Assembly: GCF_900104055.1 (NCBI RefSeq)
Contig: NZ_FNJQ01000024.1
Span: 1-57,873 of the forward strand
Length of the DNA stretch: 57,873 bases
Direction of reading: 5' to 3'
Source: Pseudoselenomonas ruminantium
Lineage (GTDB): Bacteria > Bacillota > Negativicutes > Selenomonadales > Selenomonadaceae
Made by a program: the position numbers and the translations under genes. Below, in pieces: positions 34,156 to 41,999 of this stretch. The number at the start of each line of letters is the position of its first letter. Position 1 is the first letter of the stretch. The notes under the pieces were generated by a model. The model was not told the origin of the DNA. It made no database searches and was given only the letters and a program-made list of their open reading frames with translations.

Positions 34156-35181
34156 TTACAGATCCAATTCGGCGGCTGCTTTGGTCAGCTCCAGCAGATT
34201 TTCCAGCGGCGTATCCGGGGCGATGGCGCAATCGGGCGAAATGGCATCCACACCAGCCGCCACGGACTGCTGTACCGCCTCGCGCACATCTTCCCGGCTG
34301 CCTTCCAGCAGCACATCGATGGGGTGAACCGCCCCCAGGATGGGAGTCGTTATCCCTGCCTGCCGGAACTCTTCCTTCGCCGCCGGAATATCTACCGCCG
34401 ATTCCACACTGATGGCCGCAGCACCGGTGGCCGCCACATCTTTCATCACCTGATCCAGCTTGCCGCAGATATGAATGATGACCGGCACCCTGCCGCCGAT
34501 GAAATCAATCAGCTGCTTTTCATAGGGAGCCGCCATGGCCTGATAAGTCTTCGGGCTGATCATATCCAGCGAGGCCATCATGTCTTCGATGACAATGGCA
34601 TCCGCGCCGGCATCGATTATGGCCTGGGCATACTGTTCCGCAGTCTTTTCCGCTGCCTCGAAATAAGGCACCAGCTGTTCAGGCTTGCGGAGGCTGGCCT
34701 TCAGCAAAGCGGATACGCCGATGATATTGGCGGCCACGCTGAAGGGCCCCACCAGACTGCCCATCACCAGGGTTTCTGCCCCCACCGTCTGCTTGAGCCG
34801 CCGGATCGCATCCAGCACCGCTGGTATGCGTCCTTTGGCCGTGAAGTTTTCCGGTATCCGGGGCTCCTCCCCTAGAGAAAAGGCCGGCTTTGCTATGCTG
34901 GGCAGATGGGTTCGCCCGCCGTCCTTGATGGCAGAGCCATAGATTTCGGCTTCCACCGTCTGACAGTAAGGTACCCGCACCGCATCCAAATGGAGGATCT
35001 CGGCGCCCCCGGCCGAAAGCCTGGCCATCTTCTCCCCGTCATAATGCGCCTCCGGCCAGTACGCGCCGGTCTTTTCCATCAGGCCATAGGTGACATACTG
35101 ACAGACGCTCAGGACAGGTATCCTGTCCACATCCTTTCCAGACAGCAGCGCCGTCAGCCGTTCTTTACCAGTCATTCCCAT
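34156..35181 (-). CDS. UroD/MtaA-type corrinoid methyltransferase 1
   Basis: MtaA/MtbA-like methylcobamide:thiol methyltransferase (341 aa). MTGKERLTALLSGKDVDR is the typical N terminus. The zinc/thiol motif appears as HICGKLDQV near residue 240 and ISPDCAI near 318. In methanogens the acceptor is coenzyme M; bacteria lack that acceptor as a rule, so homocysteine or methanethiol chemistry is possible (inference). ATG 35181 follows AGGGGG at 7 nt. First gene of the operon, driven by cassette 2. Confidence 0.87.
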   Translation of the reverse strand: MGMTGKERLTALLSGKDVDRIPVLSVCQYVTYGLMEKTGAYWPEAHYDGEKMARLSAGGAEILHLDAVRVPYCQTVEAEIYGSAIKDGGRTHLPSIAKPAFSLGEEPRIPENFTAKGRIPAVLDAIRRLKQTVGAETLVMGSLVGPFSVAANIIGVSALLKASLRKPEQLVPYFEAAEKTAEQYAQAIIDAGADAIVIEDMMASLDMISPKTYQAMAAPYEKQLIDFIGGRVPVIIHICGKLDQVMKDVAATGAAAISVESAVDIPAAKEEFRQAGITTPILGAVHPIDVLLEGSREDVREAVQQSVAAGVDAISPDCAIAPDTPLENLLELTKAAAELDL

Positions 35182-35206
35182 TAGCATTCCCCCTAACCTA
35201 AAACAC

Positions 35207-35328
35207 AAAAAAGAGGTTTTGCGCAGGACTATCCTGCACAAAACCTCTGGTTATCCAGTCAGTTTGCTCGCCTTTTTGGCGTTGGGTTAATGTTACACTA
35301 TTACACCCAGTCTGTCAATAGGCAGAAA
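35207..35328 (-). promoter_or_regulatory. Promoter-attenuator cassette 2 (upstream of the corrinoid operon)
   Basis: -35 TTGACA (35313-35318), 17 nt, -10 TAACAT (35290-35295). Leader includes ACTGACTGGATAACCAG, then terminator stem AGAGGTTTTG / CAAAACCTCT (35212-35248) with a T run. The left arm of the dyad is diverged compared with cassettes 1 and 3. The leader lacks a recognisable cobalamin riboswitch. Confidence 0.85.
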
Positions 35329-35343
35329 CTGATTTTTTGTAAA

Positions 35344-35964
35344 TCATATGAAATATTCAATCGTTCTCTCCGCCGTGAGTTTGGTACGGGTGTCAAACAG
35401 CAACACAGCTTCCCGCTCCTCCACCTTGCCCAGGGAATAGGGCTGCGTCCCCTCCCGGTTGAAGCAGGCAAAGGGCACAATGCGGTTGTACTTAAGCGGA
35501 TGCTGCAAATCCAGTTCAATCTCCGGACCGAAGGGATTTTCCTCCATGTAATAGGGATCAAAGAGGTAAATCCTCTCCCCTTCTCTTCCCGTCAGCAATA
35601 CATAATGCTCCCCGTCCATATGCAGCCGCATGACCACGGCGCCGCTGCGGCATAGGGCATCGGTCACGAGGCTGTTTTCCCCGAGATAGACCTGCTTGCC
35701 GGAAAGGTACTGGCATTCGATGGGCAAAAGCCCCGCCTCGCCTGCTCCGGAAAGCCAGCGGGACAAAAACATCATGGCCATGCGGGAAGTGCCGTTCTGG
35801 CCTTGGACACCACTCTTGCCGTAGCAATCCAGCGAATAAAGCATGATATTGCGCAGGATTTCCGGCTGTATCTCCTCCCGCTCAAAGAGGAAGGAAACGG
35901 CATTCAGCAGCGATGTGGGGCCGCAGTCATATTCCGATACCTGATAACGCAGGGGATTTTTCAT
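35344..35964 (-). CDS. C39-like papain-fold peptidase
   Basis: 206-aa protein with the C39-type cysteine peptidase pattern: EYDCGPTSLLNAV near the N terminus (nucleophile cysteine), GEHYVLL with the likely histidine near 121 and YLFDPYY with the aspartate near 140. No transporter domain or signal peptide. ATG 35964 follows GTGAGGA. Last of three genes, after an esterase and an ATP-grasp ligase. It could cleave or condense a small peptide-like product; C39-like domains also occur in non-peptidase roles. Confidence 0.7.
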   Translation of the reverse strand: MKNPLRYQVSEYDCGPTSLLNAVSFLFEREEIQPEILRNIMLYSLDCYGKSGVQGQNGTSRMAMMFLSRWLSGAGEAGLLPIECQYLSGKQVYLGENSLVTDALCRSGAVVMRLHMDGEHYVLLTGREGERIYLFDPYYMEENPFGPEIELDLQHPLKYNRIVPFACFNREGTQPYSLGKVEEREAVLLFDTRTKLTAERTIEYFI

Positions 35965-36012
35965 GGCTTGATTCCTCACTTTCATCTGCTGATCCGTTTG
36001 CCCGGTTTATAT

Positions 36013-37203
36013 TCAGGCTTTCGCCTGCACAAAATGAATGAATTCCTGGGTAGCTGCATTATCGGGTGTTTTGACCGTATACATCTGATTCCCCATCTGC
36101 GGCACCATCATCTCCGGCATGCGCTCGCACATCACCATGCTGTCACCATAACGCTCCAGTATCTCCTCATGACTGTGAGCGTAGTTGTGGCAGTCCCGGC
36201 GGCTCGCATAGACGCAGTAGCAATGCTCGCCGCTGTCGGGGATTTTCCGTTCATTGTCCGTTATCATATCCGCCCAAATCTGATAGACATCCGTGGAATG
36301 AGCATAGTCAATCATATCCGGCGTATAGCCGCCCGCGGGACGCATATTCACTTCGAGGCCCACGAAGTCACCCACCTCGCCCAGACCTTTCTTGGCCTTG
36401 GTCAGGCGGAAGAATTCCAGATGCACAAACCGGCTCTTGACGTCAAAGGCCTTGACCGTAGCCCGCCCCATTTTCTTCAAGGCCTCCGGCGCATGGTCTA
36501 CCGTATAATAGGACAGGTCCAGCTGCTTGATGACGATATCCATGACCGAAGGCGGCCAGACCGTCATGGACTCCAGCAAGGGATTGCCTTCATTATCCAG
36601 GATGGCATCGTAGGAGCAGATATCCCCTGTGATGAAATCCTCCATCACATAGGGCGCATCAGGCTTATTGGCAAAGAAGCGCTTCAGATCCTCATCATTT
36701 TCCAGCTTATAGGTATCCGTAGCCCCCACCCCGGTATCGGGCTTGACGATAACAGGATAGCCAACCTGACCGATAAAGGCCTGAGCCGCCTCATAGTCCG
36801 TGACTTTGGCGAGGCGGGCCGTGGGCACCCCGGCCTTGGCATAATACGCCTTCATGGCGGACTTATGCTTGATGCGGGAGATATTGGCATACTGTTCTCC
36901 CGTGGTAATGTGAAAATCCGTCCGCAGGCGGGCATCCTGTTCCAGCCAGAACTCGTTGTTGGATTCCAGCCAGTCAATCTTCCCGTACTTGAAGGAGAAG
37001 AACGCCACGGCCCGGAACACTGCATCATAGTCGGAAAGATCCGGCACGAAGTAGTATTCCGTCAAAGACGCCTTCAATTCCCCCGAAAGATTTTCATAGG
37101 GCGTGTCCCCAATGCCCAGCACGGTAACACCGTTCTTGTTGAGCCGGTCACAAAAATGCTCATAATGCTTGGGAAACTGCGGCGAGATATACACAAAATT
37201 CAT
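36013..37203 (-). CDS. ATP-grasp ligase
   Basis: 396-aa protein of the ATP-grasp fold. VIVKPDTGVGATDTY is the nucleotide-binding lid region, YVMEDFITGD contacts adenine and LEVNMRPAGGY supplies the metal-binding glutamate and asparagine. Such enzymes join a carboxylate to an amine or thiol nucleophile. No specific subfamily is recognised. ATG 37203 follows GGGAGG at about 10 nt. It lies 18 nt after the esterase and 48 nt before the peptidase gene. Confidence 0.8.
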   Translation of the reverse strand: MNFVYISPQFPKHYEHFCDRLNKNGVTVLGIGDTPYENLSGELKASLTEYYFVPDLSDYDAVFRAVAFFSFKYGKIDWLESNNEFWLEQDARLRTDFHITTGEQYANISRIKHKSAMKAYYAKAGVPTARLAKVTDYEAAQAFIGQVGYPVIVKPDTGVGATDTYKLENDEDLKRFFANKPDAPYVMEDFITGDICSYDAILDNEGNPLLESMTVWPPSVMDIVIKQLDLSYYTVDHAPEALKKMGRATVKAFDVKSRFVHLEFFRLTKAKKGLGEVGDFVGLEVNMRPAGGYTPDMIDYAHSTDVYQIWADMITDNERKIPDSGEHCYCVYASRRDCHNYAHSHEEILERYGDSMVMCERMPEMMVPQMGNQMYTVKTPDNAATQEFIHFVQAKA

Positions 37204-37221
37204 TCCAAAAAGACCTCCCAA

Positions 37222-37968
37222 TTAATTTTCATGCAACAGCTGGGGCAGGAAGTAGCGAATCTGCTGCTTCCACCAGTACCAGTCATGGTCCACATCATAG
37301 CCCCAGAAATCCACGGTGCCTTGGATGCCCTTGGCGGCAAAGATGTCCCGCATGATGGCGGTGGTGCGCCGCCCCTCATCCTCCCAGGCCCCCTGCCCCA
37401 CGCAGAGGATCAGGGGCTTTTCGTTGTACTGAGCGATATAGGGATGATTGTTATCCATATTGCTCAGGAAATCGATGGGCGAATTGTCATAGAGGACAGG
37501 ATTCAGCCAGCCATCGAAGAAGAACTTGGCATCATAGACACCGGACAGGGAAAGCATCCCGCCAAAGAGCTCCGGCCGGCGCAAAAAGACGATAGCCGCA
37601 TGCATCCCTCCCAGGCTGCAGCCGGCAGCCAGCGGCAATTCTCCCGTGCCATTCACTTCCCGGATATAAGGCAGCACCTCATCAATGATGTAGTTATAAT
37701 AAGCTTCCTGATGACCGGCCCGCCAGTCCTTATCCCCCCAGACATTGGACCAGGTCTCGATATCCACCGTATCCACGCAGAACAGCTGGATGCGTCCCCT
37801 GTCCAGATAATCCGCCAGCGTGTCAAGCATGCCAAAGTTCTCAAAGTTATCGCTCATGGCATCCTGGGTGGGAAACACCAGCACCGGTGTCCCCCCTTGC
37901 CCGTAGATGCGTATCCCCATATTGTGCTGCAAATTATTGCTGAAGCGGCTGACATACTGTTTCTCCAT
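37222..37968 (-). CDS. Alpha/beta hydrolase esterase
   Basis: 248-aa esterase of the EstD/PF00756-like type. The nucleophile elbow is GCSLGGMHA near residue 118, and the histidine appears in DVDHDWYWW near 231. No signal peptide is seen, so it is probably cytoplasmic. ATG 37968 gives the conserved MEKQYVSRFS start; the longer reading runs through cassette 3. First gene of the esterase-ATP-grasp-peptidase operon. Confidence 0.8.
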   Translation of the reverse strand: MEKQYVSRFSNNLQHNMGIRIYGQGGTPVLVFPTQDAMSDNFENFGMLDTLADYLDRGRIQLFCVDTVDIETWSNVWGDKDWRAGHQEAYYNYIIDEVLPYIREVNGTGELPLAAGCSLGGMHAAIVFLRRPELFGGMLSLSGVYDAKFFFDGWLNPVLYDNSPIDFLSNMDNNHPYIAQYNEKPLILCVGQGAWEDEGRRTTAIMRDIFAAKGIQGTVDFWGYDVDHDWYWWKQQIRYFLPQLLHEN

Positions 37969-38005
37969 ATCATCACGACCTTCCCCATAGGTTTTCTGCT
38001 GGCAT

Positions 38006-38122
38006 AGAAAAGAGGTTTTGCCCAGAAAAATTCTCAGCAAAACCTCTGGTCTTCCAGTCAGTTTCTTTTTGACGTTGGGTTAATGTTACACTATTACACC
38101 CATCATGTCAATAGGTGTAAAC
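38006..38122 (-). promoter_or_regulatory. Promoter-attenuator cassette 3 (upstream of the esterase operon)
   Basis: -35 TTGACA (38106-38111), 17 nt, -10 TAACAT (38083-38088). Leader includes AACTGACTGGAAGACCAG and the terminator stem AGAGGTTTTGC / GCAAAACCTCT (38011-38047). It lies directly after the mnmA stop and shares with cassette 1 the upstream GTTTACACC and the GGTGTAATAGTGTAACAT spacer. Confidence 0.85.
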
Positions 38123-39190
38123 TTAATTTGCCAAAAATATTTTCCCGCCACCAATGATACGGCCTTCGTCGTCATAAAACACCGCCGACTGCCCCGGTGC
38201 CGGCGCGCGGACGGGTTCGGCAAATCTTATCTGTATCCTGTCCTCGCCCACCCGCTGAAGGCGGGCCGCCGCCCCCGCATGGTGATAGCGTATCTTTACC
38301 TGAGCGGATACGACTTCTCCCGGTGCAATATCTGTCAGGGACATAAAGCAGAGATTCTCGCACAATACTTCATCTGTATAGAGCCCCTCTTCCCGGCTGA
38401 CCACCACTTCATTGGCGGCGGCTCTTATCTCCTTGACATAGGCCGGATAGCCCAGGGCCAAGCCCAAGCCTTTCCGCTGCCCCACGGTGTAATGGATAAT
38501 CCCCTTGTGGCGGCCTAAGACCTTGCCCGCTTCATCCACGAAATTTCCTGCTGCCGTCAAATCCTTATCGCTGTATTCTTCGATGTAATCGGTGTAACTG
38601 CCCTCGGTAACAAAACAGATTTCCTGGGACTCTTCCTTGTCTGCCACATTCAGCCCCGCCTTGCGGGCAATATCCCGCACTTCCTGTTTCGTCAGCCGCC
38701 CCAGGGGCAGGATGGTACGAGCCAGCTGCTCCTGGGTGAGCTTGTAGAGCATATAGGACTGGTCCTTGCGCCCATCGGCCCCCTGCTTCAAGGTGTAACG
38801 CCCATTGGGCAGCTGCTCGATCACTGCATAATGGCCCGTGGCCACATAATCCGCCTGCATGGAGGCCGCCACTGCCAGCAGCTGATCCCATTTCACATAG
38901 CGGTTGCATTCCACACAGGGGTTGGGCGTGCGCCCTGCCTCATAATCGGCCACAAAGGGCTTGGTCACATAATCGTGAAAACAAGCCACCGTATTCCAAG
39001 GATAGTATGTGATGCCCAGCATGGCCGCCGTCCGGCTGGCCTCGTCAATCTCACAGCACTTGCTGCTGCCCGCCGTCCAGGATTTCAGCGTGATGCCGAT
39101 GACCTCAAAACCGGCCGCCTTCAATAAATATGCCGTTACCGCACTGTCCACACCACCGGACATGCCTACAATTACCTTGCCTCTGCTCAT
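38123..39190 (-). CDS. mnmA: tRNA 2-thiouridine(34) synthase MnmA
   Basis: ATP-pyrophosphatase that places sulfur on U34 of Lys, Glu and Gln tRNAs. The P-loop-like GMSGGVDSAV is near residue 9, the catalytic cysteines are in NPCVECN (near 90) and EICFVTEG (near 191), and TGHYAVI and YTVGQRKGLG are family-typical. 355 aa, normal length. It has its own promoter with the same dyad as the cassettes but no terminator leader, linking tRNA thiolation to the sulfur regulon by promoter type. Confidence 0.95.
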   Translation of the reverse strand: MSRGKVIVGMSGGVDSAVTAYLLKAAGFEVIGITLKSWTAGSSKCCEIDEASRTAAMLGITYYPWNTVACFHDYVTKPFVADYEAGRTPNPCVECNRYVKWDQLLAVAASMQADYVATGHYAVIEQLPNGRYTLKQGADGRKDQSYMLYKLTQEQLARTILPLGRLTKQEVRDIARKAGLNVADKEESQEICFVTEGSYTDYIEEYSDKDLTAAGNFVDEAGKVLGRHKGIIHYTVGQRKGLGLALGYPAYVKEIRAAANEVVVSREEGLYTDEVLCENLCFMSLTDIAPGEVVSAQVKIRYHHAGAAARLQRVGEDRIQIRFAEPVRAPAPGQSAVFYDDEGRIIGGGKIFLAN

Positions 39191-39232
39191 ATAAAAATGT
39201 TCTTCCTCTCTTTCACTGTCATTAATGGCCTA

Positions 39233-39265
39233 ATGTTATATCTTTTAACCTATTATGTCAATAGG
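39233..39265 (-). promoter_or_regulatory. mnmA promoter with cassette-type dyad
   Basis: -35 TTGACA (39256-39261), 17 nt, -10 TAACAT (39233-39238). The -35 sits inside a perfect CCTATT-N5-AATAGG dyad (39249-39265), the same dyad that is partly kept in the four cassettes. No GAGGTTTTGC terminator follows. Confidence 0.8.
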
Positions 39266-39289
39266 CATTTAATTGTATAGGTTTACAAA

Positions 39290-39319
39290 TTGACATGTCA
39301 ATCGTAAAAGGTATATACT
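39290..39319 (+). promoter_or_regulatory. Promoter of the DAACS transporter
   Basis: TTGACA (39290-39295), 18 nt, TATACT (39314-39319), about 90 nt upstream of the ATG. The -35 is part of the palindrome TTGACATGTCAA. Divergent from the mnmA promoter 30 nt away. Confidence 0.7.
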
Positions 39320-39406
39320 CTTGGTATTATAAACATCCATTATTTCATTATTTTCGTACAGGTGTATCTTTTTCAAGGAGTCATTTTATTTTATCAAGGA
39401 GGCATT

Positions 39407-40672
39407 ATGAAAAAACTAAATCTAGCCACTCAGGTGCTGATTGCCTTTGTCATCGGCACAGTCCTCGGCATCATCTTCCAGAAGGACATCCTGTTCCTGC
39501 AGCCTGTGGGTGACATCTTCCTGCGGCTGATCCAGATGATCGTCGTTCCCCTGATTTTCTTTTCCATCATCGGCGGCATCGCCAATATCGGGGACATCCG
39601 CAAGCTGCGGCGCATCGGCTCCAAGGTCATGGGCTTTTACGTCATCACCACCATCCTTTCCACCATCATCGGTTTAGCCGTCGCCAATCTTATGCAGCCG
39701 GGCAAAGGCTTCAGCGCTGACCAGATTGTCGCCACAGGCGAGCCCATCAAAGAGGCAGACCCCATGACGGTGGGCGGCACCATCCTGAGCATGATTCCCT
39801 CTAACCCGCTGCACGCGCTCAGCGAGGGCAATATCATGCAGGTCATCGTCTTTGCGGCTTTCCTGGGCATCGTCATGACCATCCTGGGCAATAAGGTCTG
39901 CACCGTGAAAAAATTCGTCGAAGAAGGCACGCTGATCATGTTCAAACTCACGGATTTGGTCATGAAGGTCACGCCGCTGGGTGTGCTGGCCCTGGCTGCC
40001 TGCAGTGTAGGCGAATACGGCACGGCCATGTTCAGCGCTTTGGGCATGTTCATCCTGACGCACTATGTGGGGGCATTCTCCGTTATCGTGCTGTTGTATC
40101 TCTTCATCATCAAGGTCATTGCCAAGGTGCCGCTGACGGAATTCTTCCGCAAGATTGTCAGCATCTGGCTGGTGGCCTTCAGCACCACCAGCAGTTCCGG
40201 CACCCTGCCCGTCAGCCTCAAAGTCACGGAAGAGGATTTCCATGTCAAGAGCGAGCTGGCGTCCTTCTCCTTGCCGCTGGGTGCTACCATCAATATGAAC
40301 GGCATCGCAGTTTACTATGCCGTCACCATCATCTTTGTGTCCCAGATTTACGGCGTTGATTTGACGCTGGGCCAGCAGGCCATGTTCATCTTCCTGACCA
40401 CTTTGATTTCCATCGGCACCCCGGGCATCCCCGCCAGCGGCATCGTGCTGGCCATCATGCTGCTGAACACCATGGGCCTTCCCACCGCCATCATGGGCAT
40501 GATCGTAGGCATCTTCCGCCCCATCGACATGATCCACACCGCCCTCAACGTAACCGGCGACGTGGTCAGCACCCTGGCCGTGGCCCGCATGGAAAATATG
40601 TTCCAGGATGAAAGCGAGGACGCATCATCACAGCTTATCGCCGAACCGGCTTTCGAGCACGAGAAAATTTAA
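39407..40672 (+). CDS. DAACS-family sodium/proton amino-acid symporter
   Basis: 421-aa membrane transporter of the dicarboxylate/amino acid:cation symporter family. SSSGTLPVS (hairpin HP1), NMNGIAVYYA (TM7) and PASGIVLA (HP2) are present. The TM8 helix reads DMIHTALNVTGD; in glutamate transporters the residue at the H position is an arginine that binds the side-chain carboxylate. Here it is histidine, and the TM7 motif is NMNG instead of NMDG, so a neutral or other amino acid is more likely than glutamate. ATG 39407 follows AAGGAGG. Ends at a terminator with TGACNNGTCA arms. Confidence 0.85.
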   Translation: MKKLNLATQVLIAFVIGTVLGIIFQKDILFLQPVGDIFLRLIQMIVVPLIFFSIIGGIANIGDIRKLRRIGSKVMGFYVITTILSTIIGLAVANLMQPGKGFSADQIVATGEPIKEADPMTVGGTILSMIPSNPLHALSEGNIMQVIVFAAFLGIVMTILGNKVCTVKKFVEEGTLIMFKLTDLVMKVTPLGVLALAACSVGEYGTAMFSALGMFILTHYVGAFSVIVLLYLFIIKVIAKVPLTEFFRKIVSIWLVAFSTTSSSGTLPVSLKVTEEDFHVKSELASFSLPLGATINMNGIAVYYAVTIIFVSQIYGVDLTLGQQAMFIFLTTLISIGTPGIPASGIVLAIMLLNTMGLPTAIMGMIVGIFRPIDMIHTALNVTGDVVSTLAVARMENMFQDESEDASSQLIAEPAFEHEKI

Positions 40673-40699
40673 AGTCAACCTGAAAATCAGGTACAAAAC

Positions 40700-40738
40700 G
40701 GGCGGCCTGACCGGTCAAATTGACTGGTCAGGCCGCCC
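40700..40738 (+). terminator. Terminator built from a TGACNNGTCA palindrome pair
   Basis: Stem GGGCGGCCTGACCGGTCAA / TTGACTGGTCAGGCCGCCC, nearly perfect over 19 nt with a 1-nt loop region. The downstream T tract is weak, so it may act on both strands or be a processing site. Both arms contain the recurrent palindrome. Confidence 0.75.
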
Positions 40739-40898
40739 TGATATTGTATTATGGAGTTGATTTGTCAAAAGCAAGGGAATTTCACATCACTTTGAGTATA
40801 GAGTTTTAGAATCTTTTGAATTTTAGCAGGATTATTGAGTAGTATGGCGAATAAATAAATGTGTAGGTGTTCTAACCTTTATGAAGGAGGTATGTTCT

Positions 40899-41303
40899 AT
40901 GAAGGCTCTCACATTAAGGCTTCTGGCTTTGATTGCGCTGGCTCTGTTCTGCGCTGCCGCACTCCCTCAAGGAGCAGAGGCCAAACCGCATATCAAATTC
41001 AGCATTGAACGCGTCCATATGCGTCAAGCGGGCCAAGTGGAAATCGTCGGCTATTTCGAGAATACCGGTGACCAAGGGGCATACGTCAAATGGACAGAGC
41101 TTGATATCACGCTCATCGCCAGCAACGGGCAGCAGATGTGGGCAGATACCGGCATCCGCCACTATGTGAACGACATCTACGTTCCCGCAGGCGGCTACAA
41201 AGCGTACACTTACCGCGTCAAAAACCCGGACATTCCCGAATATCATGGAAAATTCCGTTATCGCTGTCATACCAACACGCACTGGGGAAAGGCTGCTGGT
41301 TAA
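40899..41303 (+). CDS. Secreted protein of unknown function (134 aa)
   Basis: The N terminus is a clear Sec signal peptide (LRLLALIALALFCAAAL, cleavage probably after GAEA). The mature part is about 105 residues of beta-rich sequence, with VEIVGYFENTGDQGAYVKWTELD, resembling SLAP/FxLYD-type extracellular domains. One cysteine remains in YRCHT. ATG 40899 is chosen because AAGGAGG is 8 nt upstream. No enzyme motif is seen. It ends 24 nt before a bidirectional terminator. Confidence 0.75.
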   Translation: MKALTLRLLALIALALFCAAALPQGAEAKPHIKFSIERVHMRQAGQVEIVGYFENTGDQGAYVKWTELDITLIASNGQQMWADTGIRHYVNDIYVPAGGYKAYTYRVKNPDIPEYHGKFRYRCHTNTHWGKAAG

Positions 41304-41326
41304 TGAAAAGACTGCATAATTAAGTA

Positions 41327-41366
41327 AAAATTGACAGGTCAATCACTTTTGACCTGTCAATTTTTT
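41327..41366. terminator. Bidirectional terminator with TGACNNGTCA arms
   Basis: AAAAATTGACAGGTCAA - 7 nt - TTGACCTGTCAATTTTTT. A-tract and T-tract flank the stem, so it can stop transcripts from the secreted-protein gene (plus) and from the rubrerythrin gene (minus). Confidence 0.9.
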
Positions 41367-41375
41367 ACCTATTTT

Positions 41376-41921
41376 TTACATACGAGCTTTAAATGCCGCT
41401 TTCGGCTGGCCGCAGAGTGGGCAGACGTAATCGTCCGGTTCATCATCCATGCTGCCTTCGTGTTCAAAGCCGCATACCGGGCAGATATATACTTCTTTGC
41501 CTGCCTGGGACGGTGCCTCCGGCTGGTACTTGTCCAAAAGTTCCTGCATCATTACACCGTGATGACCTTCTTGCTTAGCAAATACTTCCATTTCGTCAGC
41601 GGCTTCATCAAAGCCTGCTTCCCGCATCTTGGCAGCCATGGCCATAACCTTGACTTCACCAGCTTCTTCCGCCTTCTGCACTGTACGCACAAGGCCCCAG
41701 AAATCCTGCGGATATCTGCCGTTAAGGTTGGCATAGAAACCGGCATGTACGGCTTCCTGATTGGCAGATTCAATGAATTTCTCTGCCGCATCATCCAAGC
41801 CCTGCTCCTTGGCCAGCCGTGCCAAAGCATAATACATCATCGTGCCATTGGCTTCTGCCTGCATGATCATCTTGACCATCTGTTCCAGTTCCGTGCCCTT
41901 CGTCAAACCGTAAATGCTCAT
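41376..41921 (-). CDS. rbr: Rubrerythrin
   Basis: Peroxide-reducing diiron protein (181 aa). The ferritin-like domain carries EANGTMMYY, ESANQEAVHAGFY and KQEGHHGVMM, giving the carboxylate/histidine iron ligands. A C-terminal rubredoxin domain has CPVCGF ... CPLCG. Start ATG 41921 follows TTTGGAGGG. It has its own strong promoter and protects an anaerobe from hydrogen peroxide. Confidence 0.95.
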   Translation of the reverse strand: MSIYGLTKGTELEQMVKMIMQAEANGTMMYYALARLAKEQGLDDAAEKFIESANQEAVHAGFYANLNGRYPQDFWGLVRTVQKAEEAGEVKVMAMAAKMREAGFDEAADEMEVFAKQEGHHGVMMQELLDKYQPEAPSQAGKEVYICPVCGFEHEGSMDDEPDDYVCPLCGQPKAAFKARM

Positions 41922-41967
41922 TTCCAAACCCTCCAAAAATATATTGTCAATTTTCCTCTCTGGGTTT

Positions 41968-41996
41968 ATTATATTTACTAAATTCTATTTTGTCAA
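41968..41996 (-). promoter_or_regulatory. Promoter of rubrerythrin
   Basis: TTGACA (41991-41996), exactly 17 nt, TATAAT (41968-41973): full consensus, located between rubrerythrin and the glycerate kinase stop. Confidence 0.9.
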
Positions 41997-41999
41997 ATG

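Noticed and set aside
35803-38007. A 734-aa plus-strand reading frame
   Set aside because: It is the antisense shadow of the esterase and ATP-grasp genes, has no ribosome site or recognisable domain and no promoter.
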